From Aliiglaciecola sp041538045 (GTDB lineage: Bacteria; Pseudomonadota; Gammaproteobacteria; Enterobacterales; Alteromonadaceae), in the NCBI RefSeq assembly GCF_041538045.1, contig NZ_JBGOSE010000006.1, positions 1-64,000 of the forward strand: a DNA stretch of 64,000 bases, given 5' to 3'. Within the stretch, counting starts at the first letter, position 1; every line of letters starts with the position of its first letter. Below are positions 46,326 through 55,833 of the stretch, in pieces. The translations under genes were made by a program, and so were the position numbers. Below the pieces are notes generated by a model. It did not search any database and was not told the DNA's origin. It saw only the letters and a list, made by a program, of their open reading frames with translations.

Positions 46326-47222
46326 CTAATCTGAGTTTTCATCATTAGGCATTAAATTGCGTTCTTCACCGGTATCTTCTTCTGGCATGATTCGCTCCAG
46401 TGCTCGGGTAAATTCAGCGCCCACCAACACTAATATCCAACTTAAATATACCCATACAAACAAAATAGGAATGACTGCAATCGCGCCATAAATCACTTGG
46501 TAAGACGGGAAGTTTTCCACATACATGGCAAACATTTTTTTGGATAACTCAAACAGACCAGCAGCCAATATTGCGCCAGACAAGGCGTGTTTGTAGCTAA
46601 TTTGTTTGTTTGGCACCACCATATAGAGAATAAAAAAGGCAAACACTGAGGTAACAAAGGGCACAACTTTGAGCAGAACTGTACTAAAACCTGGGGTATA
46701 TTCATCAGCGTAGTTGGCTAGACCAACCAAATATGAACTGACTAGCACACTTACCCCAATCAACAGCGGCGCTAAAGTGAGAACCATCCAGTAAATGGCA
46801 AAAGTGTAGATGGCAGGACGTTCACTTTTGGCCTGCCAAATCCTATTTAGGGTTTTATCAACATTAGAAATAAGAGTTAAAGCCACTACCACCAAAAACG
46901 CAATGCTCAAGGCTCCCATCTTAGAGGCGTTGTCGACGAACTCTGTCATATGTTTTTGTAAAACATCCCCCGACGTGGGAATGAAATTATTGAACACAAA
47001 CTCTTCTAAATGAGTTCGTACTTCTGAAAAAGCCGGAAACGCGGAAAGGATACTAAAAAATACGACAATAAAGGGCACAAGAGATAGCAGGGAAACATAA
47101 GCAAGGTGACCTGCGGATACGCCAATATTATCTTTTTGACAGTGGTGTAACACATTGCGCACGATTATAAACACGTGCCCTAAAAAGGCTTTAATTTGTG
47201 TAAACCAGTTTTGCTGTGTCAT
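46326..47222 (-). CDS. yihY: YihY/BrkB family inner-membrane protein
   Basis: A 298-aa protein with about six membrane helices. Family motifs: NIGVSAGHLAYVSLLSLVPF near the start and AIAVIPILFVWVYLSWILVL near the end, followed by an acidic tail. Once labelled ribonuclease BN or virulence factor, its role is unknown. It lies close to dtd and yiiD as in E. coli. Confidence 0.92.
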   Translation of the reverse strand: MTQQNWFTQIKAFLGHVFIIVRNVLHHCQKDNIGVSAGHLAYVSLLSLVPFIVVFFSILSAFPAFSEVRTHLEEFVFNNFIPTSGDVLQKHMTEFVDNASKMGALSIAFLVVVALTLISNVDKTLNRIWQAKSERPAIYTFAIYWMVLTLAPLLIGVSVLVSSYLVGLANYADEYTPGFSTVLLKVVPFVTSVFAFFILYMVVPNKQISYKHALSGAILAAGLFELSKKMFAMYVENFPSYQVIYGAIAVIPILFVWVYLSWILVLVGAEFTRALERIMPEEDTGEERNLMPNDENSD

Positions 47223-47256
47223 ACCACTCTCAAAATGAATTTATCGCCCCATTAGT

Positions 47257-48147
47257 TTATCCGTTTTGTGCTCGAACGCCTAATAAATGACAAATGGCGT
47301 AACTTAACTCACTTCTGTTTAGGGTGTAAAAATGGAAGTCACGGATCCCTTCTTTTGCTAATACTTTAACCGTATCCATTGCAATACTTGCCCCCAAAAG
47401 GTTTCGAGTGGTTTGATCATCTTTCTCTAAACCATCGTACATTTTGTGTAACCAGCTAGGTACGTGAACGTTAGTGAAGCCTGCAAAGCGCTTTAGTGTT
47501 TGATAATTTGTTACCGGTAAAATGCCCGGAACAATATCTAAATCGATACCTGCGGCAGCTGCACGGTCTCTGAAGCGTAAAAACACCTCTGCATCGAAGA
47601 AAAATTGGCTAATGGCTTGGGTGGCACCGGCTTCCGCTTTCCGCTTCAAATTGAGCAAATCAAACTGAGCATTAGGTGCTTCTGGGTGTTTTTCTGGATA
47701 TGCAGCAACAGAGATGTCGAAATCGGCGACATCTTTTAACAACGCCACTAGATCTGCTGCATACATCTCCGTATTTTGAGTACCTGCGGGAAGATCTCCT
47801 CGTAAGGCTACTATTCGTCTAATGCCTGACTGCCAATAATCTTTAGCAATTTGAATTAATTCTTCTTTGCCTGCATCTACACAGGTTAAATGTGGGACAG
47901 CAGCTATCCCCGTTTCACTTTGAATACGCTTAACCACATCATGGGTGCGATCTCTTTCGCCACTATTGGCACCATAGGTCACTGACATATAGGCAGGTTT
48001 TAACGGCGCAAGGCGCTCTACTGATTTCCAAAGTGTTTGTTCCATTTGTTCCGTTTTTGGCGGGAAAAATTCAAAAGAAACATTGATATCACTTAATTCA
48101 GACAGCGACTGATTGAGCGACTCAATACCTTGTGCGTAAGAGACCAT
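47257..48147 (-). CDS. metF: Methylenetetrahydrofolate reductase
   Basis: A 296-aa protein, the same length as E. coli MetF when started at ATG 48147 (TTGGAG upstream). Motifs: VSFEFFPPKTEQME, VTYGANSG, RGDLP and ISQFFFDAE. It makes 5-methyl-tetrahydrofolate for methionine synthesis. It is divergent from metJ, with MetJ boxes between them. Confidence 0.97.
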   Translation of the reverse strand: MVSYAQGIESLNQSLSELSDINVSFEFFPPKTEQMEQTLWKSVERLAPLKPAYMSVTYGANSGERDRTHDVVKRIQSETGIAAVPHLTCVDAGKEELIQIAKDYWQSGIRRIVALRGDLPAGTQNTEMYAADLVALLKDVADFDISVAAYPEKHPEAPNAQFDLLNLKRKAEAGATQAISQFFFDAEVFLRFRDRAAAAGIDLDIVPGILPVTNYQTLKRFAGFTNVHVPSWLHKMYDGLEKDDQTTRNLLGASIAMDTVKVLAKEGIRDFHFYTLNRSELSYAICHLLGVRAQNG

Positions 48148-48222
48148 GCTGTACTCCAATAGGTAAAAAATAATAATAATATCAGCTTAATTCGTCAGTA
48201 CGTTTAAAGGTAAACTAACATT

Positions 48223-48290
48223 AGCCGTTTAGACGTCTAAACTAAACTGAGAATGATAAGCCGTCAAGATGTTTAGACATCTAATAGACT
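48223..48290. promoter_or_regulatory. MetJ operators (met boxes) between metF and metJ
   Basis: There are two clusters of tandem 8-mers resembling AGACGTCT. The first is AGCCGTTT-AGACGTCT-AAACTAAA (48223-48246), with a perfect central box. The second is AGATGTTT-AGACATCT-AATAGACT (48267-48290). Position and neighbouring genes support repression of metF and metJ by MetJ bound to S-adenosylmethionine. Confidence 0.85.
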
Positions 48291-48335
48291 TGAGGTTAGA
48301 CTTTCATCTTATAAGAAAGATAAAAGAGCAACAGT

Positions 48336-48653
48336 ATGGCAAAGTGGAACGGAAAATACATACATCCCTACGCTGAACACGGTAAAAAGAGTGAACTCGT
48401 AAAAAAAGTGACAGTATCAATTCCATTAAAGGTACTTAAAGTCTTGACGGATGAACGCACCCGTCGACAAGTGAATAACCTAAGACACGCAACTAATTCA
48501 GAATTGTTGTGTGAGGCGTTTCTGCACGCCTTTACAGGTCAGCCGCTTCCTGATGATGATGATCTGCGCAAAGATAATCCAAATCGTATTCCCAAAGAAG
48601 CTAGAGAATTAATGGAAGCCATGGGGCTTGAAGTTAAAGAAGTAGATGACTAA
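48336..48653 (+). CDS. metJ: Methionine repressor MetJ
   Basis: A 105-aa ribbon-helix-helix repressor. The DNA-binding strand is KVTVSIPLKVLKVLTDERTR, followed by RRQVNNLRHATNSELLCEAF, as in E. coli MetJ. It is autoregulated through the boxes upstream. Downstream (48654-48908) no gene is seen. Confidence 0.98.
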   Translation: MAKWNGKYIHPYAEHGKKSELVKKVTVSIPLKVLKVLTDERTRRQVNNLRHATNSELLCEAFLHAFTGQPLPDDDDLRKDNPNRIPKEARELMEAMGLEVKEVDD

Positions 48654-48908
48654 GTTAGTATTAAAGAATCAGTAAATAAACTATGTTGTATTTGCATCAA
48701 TACCCAATTGTAAAATCCCAACATTGGTGCAAAAATAGTCACGATTCGAGTGAGTTTCATGATTTATTCATCTTTATACAGTAGTCTTGTTATGGCAAGC
48801 AGATTGCATTCAATTAAATTGTATTAAGAATGGCGTTTGTTATTTTATTAATAACTAACGGCATGAATAGATAGTCATATAAATATCGCCAATTGAGGAC
48901 AAGCCAAC

Positions 48909-50084
48909 ATGGTAAAAACACCACGTATCCCGCGCAATACAATGAATGATCATAGTCTCGAGTGGGCCCAAAAGCGTCGTGAATACCTTACTGAGCAAAC
49001 GGGCACGGAGCTGCCACACACAGGGCATTTTTCTATCGACCCTGAGGCGCTTCCGGGTAATATCGAAAATTTCATCGGTGTAGTACAGATGCCAGTCGGC
49101 ATCGCTGGACCGGTTCAAGTAAATGGTGAATATGCAGAGGGATTATTTCACGTTCCTTTAGCGACGACCGAAGGTACTCTCGTTGCTAGTTATAGCCGAG
49201 GTATGCGCGTAATAAACGAGTGTGGTGGGGTTCACACCACAGTTGTTGAACAATATATGCAACGAGCTCCAGCATTTATCTTTGCCAATGCCAGAGAAGC
49301 TCGTGAGTTTGGGAAGTGGGTAGATGAACACTTTTTAGAGATTAAAGTTGCGGCTGAAACCACCACCACTATTGGTAAGCTTGAACATATCATGCAGTGG
49401 TCTGTTTCAAAGACCCGCTATTTACGTTTCAACTATACCACTGGCGATGCGGCAGGACAGAATATGGTGGGTAAAGCCACCCTAGCTGCCTGTGAGTGGA
49501 TTGTCGCCAATTACCCTGAAAAATGTGAATATCTACTATCCGGTAATATGGATACAGATAAAAAACACTCGCACCTAAATATGCTGCATTCTCGCGGTAA
49601 ACGCGTCATCGCGGAAATCGTCTTGAAAAAAGACGTACTCAAAAAGATCATGAAAGTTGATACGAAAATGTTGGCGCGGGCTACAGTTTTAGCCAATACC
49701 GGGGCATTGATGGCTGGTGCGGCCTATAACGGTCCTCATTCAGCTAATGGAATAGCCTCGCTATTTATCGCCACAGGTCAAGATGAAGCCAACGTAGTTG
49801 AGTCTCATGCAGGTCTACTTTCCCATGAGTTACTAGAAAACGGTGATTTTTATCTTTCTGTTACTTTGCCGTCCTTAATCGTAGCAACTTATGGTGGAGG
49901 TACTGGATTACCTACCCAAAAAGAGTGTTTGCAACTAATGGACTGTTATGGAACGGGCAAAGCTAATAAGTTTGCAGAGATAGTGGCTGCTACAGTGCTG
50001 GCTGGGGATATTTCCTTAGCATGTGCTGTTATTGGTGGCCATTGGGTAAGTAGTCACGATAAGTTTGGTCGTAACAGAGACTAA
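48909..50084 (+). CDS. Hydroxymethylglutaryl-CoA reductase, archaeal-like class I type
   Basis: A 391-aa HMG-CoA reductase. Catalytic Glu88 is in PLATTEGTLVASY, the NAD(P)-binding part is GDAAGQNMVGKA, catalytic Lys in DTDKKHS, and catalytic Asp in GQDEANVVES. The C-terminus reads SHDKFGR, a His-x4-Gly-Arg ending like archaeal enzymes and unlike the HNR ending of eukaryotic ones. It converts HMG-CoA to mevalonate or the reverse. No other mevalonate gene is nearby, so the physiological direction is open. Lateral gain is likely but needs a tree. Confidence 0.9.
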   Translation: MVKTPRIPRNTMNDHSLEWAQKRREYLTEQTGTELPHTGHFSIDPEALPGNIENFIGVVQMPVGIAGPVQVNGEYAEGLFHVPLATTEGTLVASYSRGMRVINECGGVHTTVVEQYMQRAPAFIFANAREAREFGKWVDEHFLEIKVAAETTTTIGKLEHIMQWSVSKTRYLRFNYTTGDAAGQNMVGKATLAACEWIVANYPEKCEYLLSGNMDTDKKHSHLNMLHSRGKRVIAEIVLKKDVLKKIMKVDTKMLARATVLANTGALMAGAAYNGPHSANGIASLFIATGQDEANVVESHAGLLSHELLENGDFYLSVTLPSLIVATYGGGTGLPTQKECLQLMDCYGTGKANKFAEIVAATVLAGDISLACAVIGGHWVSSHDKFGRNRD

Positions 50085-50117
50085 TTAACTTCAGAATAGA
50101 TTAAGGTAAATTTAACC

Positions 50118-50140
50118 GGTCACCTCAGCAAGAGGTGACC
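50118..50140 (+). terminator. Hairpin after the HMG-CoA reductase gene
   Basis: A perfect 9-bp stem GGTCACCTC/GAGGTGACC with loop agcaa starts 33 bp after the stop. It is followed only by GCAATTTTG, so termination may be weak. Confidence 0.6.
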
Positions 50141-50206
50141 GCAATTTTGTATTATCAGCAACCGAAGCTTAGCACGCCTGATATTTGCAGCCCGCTAAAA
50201 TAAAAG

Positions 50207-50227
50207 AAGGCGCGATGCGCCTTTTTT
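50207..50227. terminator. Intrinsic terminator between convergent HMGR and malic enzyme genes
   Basis: AAGGCGC-gat-GCGCCTT followed by Ts on the plus strand; T-rich on the minus strand too (TTCTTTTATTTT). It probably serves both genes. Confidence 0.8.
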
Positions 50228-50228
50228 A

Positions 50229-51473
50229 TCAATCCAAATAATTGTCAGGTACCTCAGTTATTGCTGCGACACCTGAATCAATAGCGGCTTGAGCTACGGC
50301 TGTTGCCACTCGTTTACACAAGCGCGGATCCATAGGTTTAGGGATGATATATTGACGACCAAACTCTAAAGAGTCCATGTCACTGGCGTTCAGTACTTGC
50401 TGGGGAACTGGCTCTTTGGCAATACTGCGAATAGCATTAACTGCCGCAATCTTCATTTCGTCATTTATTTTAGACGCTCTCACATCCAATGCGCCGCGGA
50501 AGATAAATGGAAAACATAGCACGTTGTTAACTTGGTTAGGATAATCGGATCGGCCTGTAGCCATAATAAGGTCATCACGGGTTTTATGGGCTAATTCTGG
50601 CTTAATTTCTGGGTCAGGATTCGAACAAGCAAAAATAACTGGATTATCAGCCATTAATTTAAGGGCTTCGGCAGGCAATACATCAGGGCCTGATACACCT
50701 ACAAACACATCAGCACCGTCCATCACATCTTCCAGCGTGCGCTTGTCAGTATTGTTAGCGAACATCAGTTTATGAGGGGTTAGGTCGTCACGACGAGTGT
50801 GGATTACGCCTTTGGTATCTAGCATGTAAATTCGCTCTCGTTGAGCACCACATTTAATTAATAGCTCCATGCATGCGACTGCTGCAGCGCCAGCTCCCAT
50901 ACACACAATATTAACCTCGCCAACATTTTTTCCCTGAATCTCCAAGGCATTTAGCATACCGGCAGCGGTGACTATGGCTGTACCATGTTGATCATCATGA
51001 AATACAGGTACCGAACAACGTTTTATTAATTCTTGCTCAATTTCAAAACATTCAGGGGCTTTGATATCTTCTAGATTAATACCGCCAAAGGTATCTGCAA
51101 TATTGGCTACGGTATTGATGAACTCTTCGGTAGTACGGTGAGTAACCTCAATATCAATTGAATCTATACCGGCAAAGCGTTTAAATAACAAAGCTTTGCC
51201 TTCCATTACCGGTTTTGATGCAAGAGGGCCTAAATTACCCAAGCCTAAAATAGCAGTGCCGTTAGTAATGACCGCAACAGTATTACCTTTTCCAGTATAT
51301 AAATAGGCTGTATTTGGATCTGCGGCTATTTCTCTTACAGGCTCAGCCACACCGGGGCTGTAGGCCAATGCTAAATCGGTAACACTTTCAGCCGGTTTGG
51401 TTAGTTCAACGCTAATTTTTCCCGGAACAGGTTTAGAATGATAATCCAATGCTTTGTGTCGAAAGTCAGACAT
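50229..51473 (-). CDS. Malic enzyme, short form without phosphotransacetylase domain
   Basis: A 414-aa oxaloacetate-decarboxylating malate dehydrogenase. Motifs: LALAYSPGVAEPV, KGNTVAVITNGTAILGLGNLG, HDDQHGTAIVTAAG and the Rossmann GAGAAAVACMEL. E. coli MaeB carries an extra C-terminal PTA-like domain that is absent here. The start at ATG 51473 fits relatives; an ATG at 51509 with a good AAAAGG site is possible and would add 12 residues. It feeds pyruvate and NAD(P)H. Confidence 0.92.
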   Translation of the reverse strand: MSDFRHKALDYHSKPVPGKISVELTKPAESVTDLALAYSPGVAEPVREIAADPNTAYLYTGKGNTVAVITNGTAILGLGNLGPLASKPVMEGKALLFKRFAGIDSIDIEVTHRTTEEFINTVANIADTFGGINLEDIKAPECFEIEQELIKRCSVPVFHDDQHGTAIVTAAGMLNALEIQGKNVGEVNIVCMGAGAAAVACMELLIKCGAQRERIYMLDTKGVIHTRRDDLTPHKLMFANNTDKRTLEDVMDGADVFVGVSGPDVLPAEALKLMADNPVIFACSNPDPEIKPELAHKTRDDLIMATGRSDYPNQVNNVLCFPFIFRGALDVRASKINDEMKIAAVNAIRSIAKEPVPQQVLNASDMDSLEFGRQYIIPKPMDPRLCKRVATAVAQAAIDSGVAAITEVPDNYLD

Positions 51474-51509
51474 AACTGTCTTGGTCCTTACTTTGAATGG
51501 TACATCCAT

Positions 51510-51885
51510 TAATCGCCTTTTCTGTTAATTAACGGAGTGTTCGGTTAAGAGTTATTAATTAGTATCAGCTTATTATTTTTATTTTAGCGCGGTTAAATAT
51601 CTTTAAAAATATGTTAAGCGTCTGCTACCAGTTGAACGAATGTAACATAGCTCAAACAAAAGCACATATCAGATGAGGCTATGGATACTATTCATGAATA
51701 TGATATAGGTTTGCATGTAACTATATACTGACTGATATTCTATCCTGTTAAGTTGTAAAAGTTTATATTGTTTATATACCTTTTCATTAGTACTTACTCT
51801 AAATCTTTCACTTGTGTTAGAGCACGTATCACTTTATAACTTGAGTACCTAATATAAAAAATACCGATCCATTCATTCTTAGCCT
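51510..51885. other. Intergenic region, 376 bp
   Basis: AT-rich, with divergent promoters expected for the malic enzyme and the unknown gene at 51886. No ORF, RNA gene or clear operator was recognised. Confidence 0.6.
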
Positions 51886-53001
51886 ATGACCGATAATCGA
51901 CCTTTAATCAAGCACATAAAAAATCATGATGCACTATTCACTGATTTAGCATTAATTAGAAACGCCCATGCCGCACAACTTGGTTTTGGCGAATATGGTT
52001 ATCACAAAACGCCAAAATTTATTAGCCCTGATGGCCAAAGGCAATGCATAGAGCCTGAGCGCAGTATTGTTTTACCTAATTTGTCTACTTTAAAGGGGGT
52101 AAAAACAATTCTAACGGAGGTTTTACCTGGACTATGTCTTGTGGCGAAAAGCGATTTGGGTTTCCGTTACCCAACCGCTGCACTTGCAGGCTTTGATGCT
52201 CCTTTTATTAAACGTTTCCGCTCAGAATACTTTCATCGAGTTGGCGAAGATCGCAATATTTGTCGACCCACAAACTTGTCATATGGGATTAAAAGTCGTG
52301 GTAAAGGAGACAATCGTCAGGAGTATGAAATATGGGTACCGGACGATCAGCTGCAACAAGATCCACTTCCTTTATTTATTGATAAGTACGGCGAAGATTT
52401 ACCTGACGATGTACGTGATTTTGCTACCAAAACACCCATAGTGCATGGTTGGATGGGGGTCAAACGGGCAGCATTTGAAGCTTTATATCACGACCCTCAG
52501 GTTACTGGAGATTTAGTCATTTGTCTGGGCTTCTCGGTTGATGTATACAACATTGGAGCTCGACCAGATTTGTCTTTTTCCCACGAATTGCAGAGTTCTA
52601 TTGCTGTAAGCAATGTGGAATTAGAGTGGGAAATTATGGGATATTACGCGCCTAGTAATCATCCATTTGACCATGATGTTGTTTGGCAGGCGATTAATAA
52701 TAGTCTATCTGCAATTGGCGACCCTATTGCAGAGGTCTACGCTGAACAGGTCATCCCGATTCAGGAAAGCAAAACAGAACGTATTTTATCTACTATTCGT
52801 GCGCAGGGAATTAGTAGCGAACAGATAGCGAGTATGAACTTAAAACCTTGGGAGTTTTTGCAGACAGCAAGCTCTCATCGTCGCAAGCCAAAAGATCCCA
52901 GTCGCTCAATTAATTTATTGGGTCGGCTAAATCGTTTATTTTATCAGTCGGAGAGAAAGCTACCCTCACTTCGATATATTCATGATTTAATTGCAGAATA
53001 A
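51886..53001 (+). CDS. Uncharacterised 371-aa protein
   Basis: I do not recognise the family. It is soluble, with no signal peptide or membrane segment. Visible features are a conserved-looking core (DLVICLGFSVDVYNIGARPD and ELEWEIMGYYAPSNHPFDHD) and a basic C-terminus (SSHRRKPKDPSRS). Codon use and length look like a real gene, but the ribosome-binding site before ATG 51886 is poor. It is monocistronic between the malic enzyme and rpmE, ending at a shared terminator. Confidence 0.75.
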   Translation: MTDNRPLIKHIKNHDALFTDLALIRNAHAAQLGFGEYGYHKTPKFISPDGQRQCIEPERSIVLPNLSTLKGVKTILTEVLPGLCLVAKSDLGFRYPTAALAGFDAPFIKRFRSEYFHRVGEDRNICRPTNLSYGIKSRGKGDNRQEYEIWVPDDQLQQDPLPLFIDKYGEDLPDDVRDFATKTPIVHGWMGVKRAAFEALYHDPQVTGDLVICLGFSVDVYNIGARPDLSFSHELQSSIAVSNVELEWEIMGYYAPSNHPFDHDVVWQAINNSLSAIGDPIAEVYAEQVIPIQESKTERILSTIRAQGISSEQIASMNLKPWEFLQTASSHRRKPKDPSRSINLLGRLNRLFYQSERKLPSLRYIHDLIAE

Positions 53002-53034
53002 TCCAATAAGAGATTTAAAAATAACAGGCACAAA

Positions 53035-53057
53035 AAAAGGCGCTTTAAGCGCCTTTT
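53035..53057. terminator. Bidirectional terminator between the unknown gene and rpmE
   Basis: AAAAGGCGCTT and AAGCGCCTTTT form a near-perfect palindrome between convergent genes, with A-run and T-run on either side. Confidence 0.85.
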
Positions 53058-53077
53058 CGAATTCGTAGCAGTTAGGC

Positions 53078-53290
53078 TTATTTTTTGCCCAATGCACCGA
53101 AACGTTTCTTGAACTTATCAACACGACCACCAGTGTCAACGTTACGTTGCTTACCAGTGTAGAAAGGGTGACATGCAGAACATACGTCTAGGTTCATGTC
53201 TCTTCCAAGGGTTGAACGTACAACAATTTTGTTGCCACAAGAGCAAGTTGCTGTCATTTCTGTGTATTCTGGATGAATATCTTGTTTCAT
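53078..53290 (-). CDS. rpmE: 50S ribosomal protein L31, zinc-binding form
   Basis: A 70-aa protein. Zinc ligands are visible as CSCG near 16-18 and CSACHPFYTGKQ near 37-40, so it is the Cys-containing (C+) form used when zinc is sufficient. The ending GRVDKFKKRFG is typical. It is divergent from priA. Confidence 0.97.
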   Translation of the reverse strand: MKQDIHPEYTEMTATCSCGNKIVVRSTLGRDMNLDVCSACHPFYTGKQRNVDTGGRVDKFKKRFGALGKK

Positions 53291-53493
53291 ATGGATTACC
53301 TCATTTCTGGGCCGTATCGCTATACAACCCGAAGTTGCACACCATACGCAAATTAAATTAAATAGCGGCTTGCCGCAAAGAGGCGCGCATATTAATGTAA
53401 AGGATTGTATTGATCAAGTTGTTTTTTGACTGTTTGTTAACCATATCGTGTCTTTAATAGCACTAAATCGTCTAGGATTATCGAATTTCGCCC

Positions 53494-55668
53494 ATGCCCA
53501 TTTATCAAGTTGCACTGCCGTTACCCAAGCGACAATTGTTCGATTATTTGTATGAACATACTGGTCTGCAACCCGGTTGTCGTGTTCGAGTGCCATTCGG
53601 GCCAAGAGAACTCATTGGTATCATCATCAGTACCACCGAAGACTCACCGTTTTTAAACAAATTGAAACCCATCACTCAGGTGATTGACCAGCAACCTGTT
53701 ATCGATCAAACCCTATTGTCATTGTGTAATTGGTTGGCTGGTTATTACCATCACCCAATAGGTGAGGTGATGCACACGGTTCTGCCTGTAGCACTGCGTA
53801 AAGGAGAGTCTGATAAGCCAAAACCCATTCAAGTGTTGAGTTTAATTGAGGGTAATCAGGCAGTCATTCCCGAACAACTCAATCGCGCTAAAAAACAACG
53901 TGAGTTGTATATTGAGCTGTTAGAGCGAGCAATCCCCGTGAGTTCGCTTAAACAAACCTACACAGACACAGTGATCAAAGGTTTGGTGGAAAAAAATATT
54001 GCCAAATTCGAGTCTGTTGATGAACAAGATGAGGCCATGGAATTTTCCCTTCCAGAAACGATTGAAAAGCCCCAGCCCAATGTTGAACAGGCCTTAGCCA
54101 TCACCGCTATCAGTCAATCGTTAGCTAAATACAGGTGCTTCTTGTTAGAAGGTATTACTGGCAGTGGTAAAACTGAAGTGTATTTACAAAGTATCGAAGA
54201 GGTGCTTAAAAATCATAAACAAGTATTGATACTGGTGCCTGAAATAGGTTTGACTCCACAAACGGTCAAACGATTTGAAAAGCGCTTTGAGATTAAAGTA
54301 GGGATTCTGCATTCTAATCTTACTGACAACGAACGCTTAGCAGTTTGGCAAAAAAGCCGCTCAGGAAAGCTAGGGATTATTATTGGCACTCGTTCGTCTA
54401 TTTTCACGCCTATGGCACGGCCTGGAATGATCATTGTAGATGAAGAGCATGATGCGTCCTATAAACAACAAGATGGACTTAAATACAACGCTCGTGATTT
54501 AGCGGTTATCCGTGCCAAGGAACATAAAATACCACTAATCCTAGGTTCAGCAACACCGAGTTTAGAGTCTCTGAATAATGCGTTAACGGGGCGCTATCAG
54601 TTGCTGCAACTTCATCAAAGAGCTGGTAATGCTCTACAAGCGAAACAAAGTGTTTTAGATATTACCAATCAACCACTAACTGCTGGGTTGGCTGCGGGCA
54701 TGTTGACGCGCATTGAACAGCACTTAAAAGCCGGTAACCAAGTTATGTTATTTGTTAATCGACGGGGTTTTGCACCGGCACTATTGTGTCATCAGTGTGG
54801 GCATGTTGAAGAATGTCGACGCTGCAATAAACCCTACACAGTGCATAAGTCGTTACACAAGATGCAATGCCATCACTGCGGTGCAGCTAAGCCATTACCC
54901 AAACAATGCAAAGAGTGCGGTCATCATGAATTAATCACCCAAGGTGTGGGCACAGAACAATTAACCATGTATTTGGAACAAGAATTTCCCCAATACAGTT
55001 CTGTTCGCATTGACAGTGATAGTGTCAGAGGGAAAGCTAAATTAGATAACTTACTGACTGAAATTAATGGTGGCGCCCATCAGATCTTAATCGGCACCCA
55101 AATTTTATCTAAAGGCCATCATTTTCCCAATGTCACTTTAGTGGTGATTTTAGATGCAGACGGCGCTTTGTTTAGTGCTGACTTCAGAGCGTCTGAACAC
55201 CTTGCCCAGCTTATCACCCAACTTTCCGGTAGAGCAGGTAGAGCTCAGAAGCCTGGCGAAATGTGGTTGCAAACCCATCAACCTGGACACCCACTTCTAC
55301 AAGACTTAATTCATAACGGTTACGGTCATTTTGCGCGATTTGCACTTAGCGAAAGAAAGTTAGCCAATTTACCTCCTTTTAGTTTTCATGCTTTATTTCG
55401 CACGGAATCTTTAAAAGCACAAGATGGATTTGAGTTCCTATCTCATGTGTCGCAAATGCTACAACATCCTCAGGTACATTTGGTTGGGCCTATTCCAGCA
55501 ATTATGGAAAAACGTCAAGGCAAATACCGCATGCAGCTTTTAGTGCAGAGTCAAAGTCGAGGGCTGATTAACAAGGTTATCGGTCATTTTGCAGCTGAAA
55601 TTGAGGCCTTACCCATGGCGCGAAAAGTTCGTTGGTCAATTGATATTGACCCCCAGGATTTCATGTAA
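53494..55668 (+). CDS. priA: Primosomal replication helicase PriA
   Basis: A 724-aa protein with an N-terminal 3'-DNA binding domain (about 1-105). Walker A is GITGSGKTEVYLQ, and the helicase box is DEEH in MIIVDEEHDASYKQQ. A zinc cluster of eight Cys (CHQCGHVEECRRC then CHHCG and CKECG) follows. It restarts stalled replication forks. It is followed by ftsN, as in E. coli but without cytR between. Confidence 0.97.
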   Translation: MPIYQVALPLPKRQLFDYLYEHTGLQPGCRVRVPFGPRELIGIIISTTEDSPFLNKLKPITQVIDQQPVIDQTLLSLCNWLAGYYHHPIGEVMHTVLPVALRKGESDKPKPIQVLSLIEGNQAVIPEQLNRAKKQRELYIELLERAIPVSSLKQTYTDTVIKGLVEKNIAKFESVDEQDEAMEFSLPETIEKPQPNVEQALAITAISQSLAKYRCFLLEGITGSGKTEVYLQSIEEVLKNHKQVLILVPEIGLTPQTVKRFEKRFEIKVGILHSNLTDNERLAVWQKSRSGKLGIIIGTRSSIFTPMARPGMIIVDEEHDASYKQQDGLKYNARDLAVIRAKEHKIPLILGSATPSLESLNNALTGRYQLLQLHQRAGNALQAKQSVLDITNQPLTAGLAAGMLTRIEQHLKAGNQVMLFVNRRGFAPALLCHQCGHVEECRRCNKPYTVHKSLHKMQCHHCGAAKPLPKQCKECGHHELITQGVGTEQLTMYLEQEFPQYSSVRIDSDSVRGKAKLDNLLTEINGGAHQILIGTQILSKGHHFPNVTLVVILDADGALFSADFRASEHLAQLITQLSGRAGRAQKPGEMWLQTHQPGHPLLQDLIHNGYGHFARFALSERKLANLPPFSFHALFRTESLKAQDGFEFLSHVSQMLQHPQVHLVGPIPAIMEKRQGKYRMQLLVQSQSRGLINKVIGHFAAEIEALPMARKVRWSIDIDPQDFM

Positions 55669-55833
55669 GTCACGTTTTTAATGTTGGTTTTATCTAGCTG
55701 TTCACGTTACTATTTGGTTTTACTCAGAGGTAACATGCATCTTCTGAGATATCCAACTCAGCTATTTCAATTGCATTTTCATTAGTACATTACCTTAAAA
55801 ATCAGACTCTCATTAATAAAAATAATTAATAAT

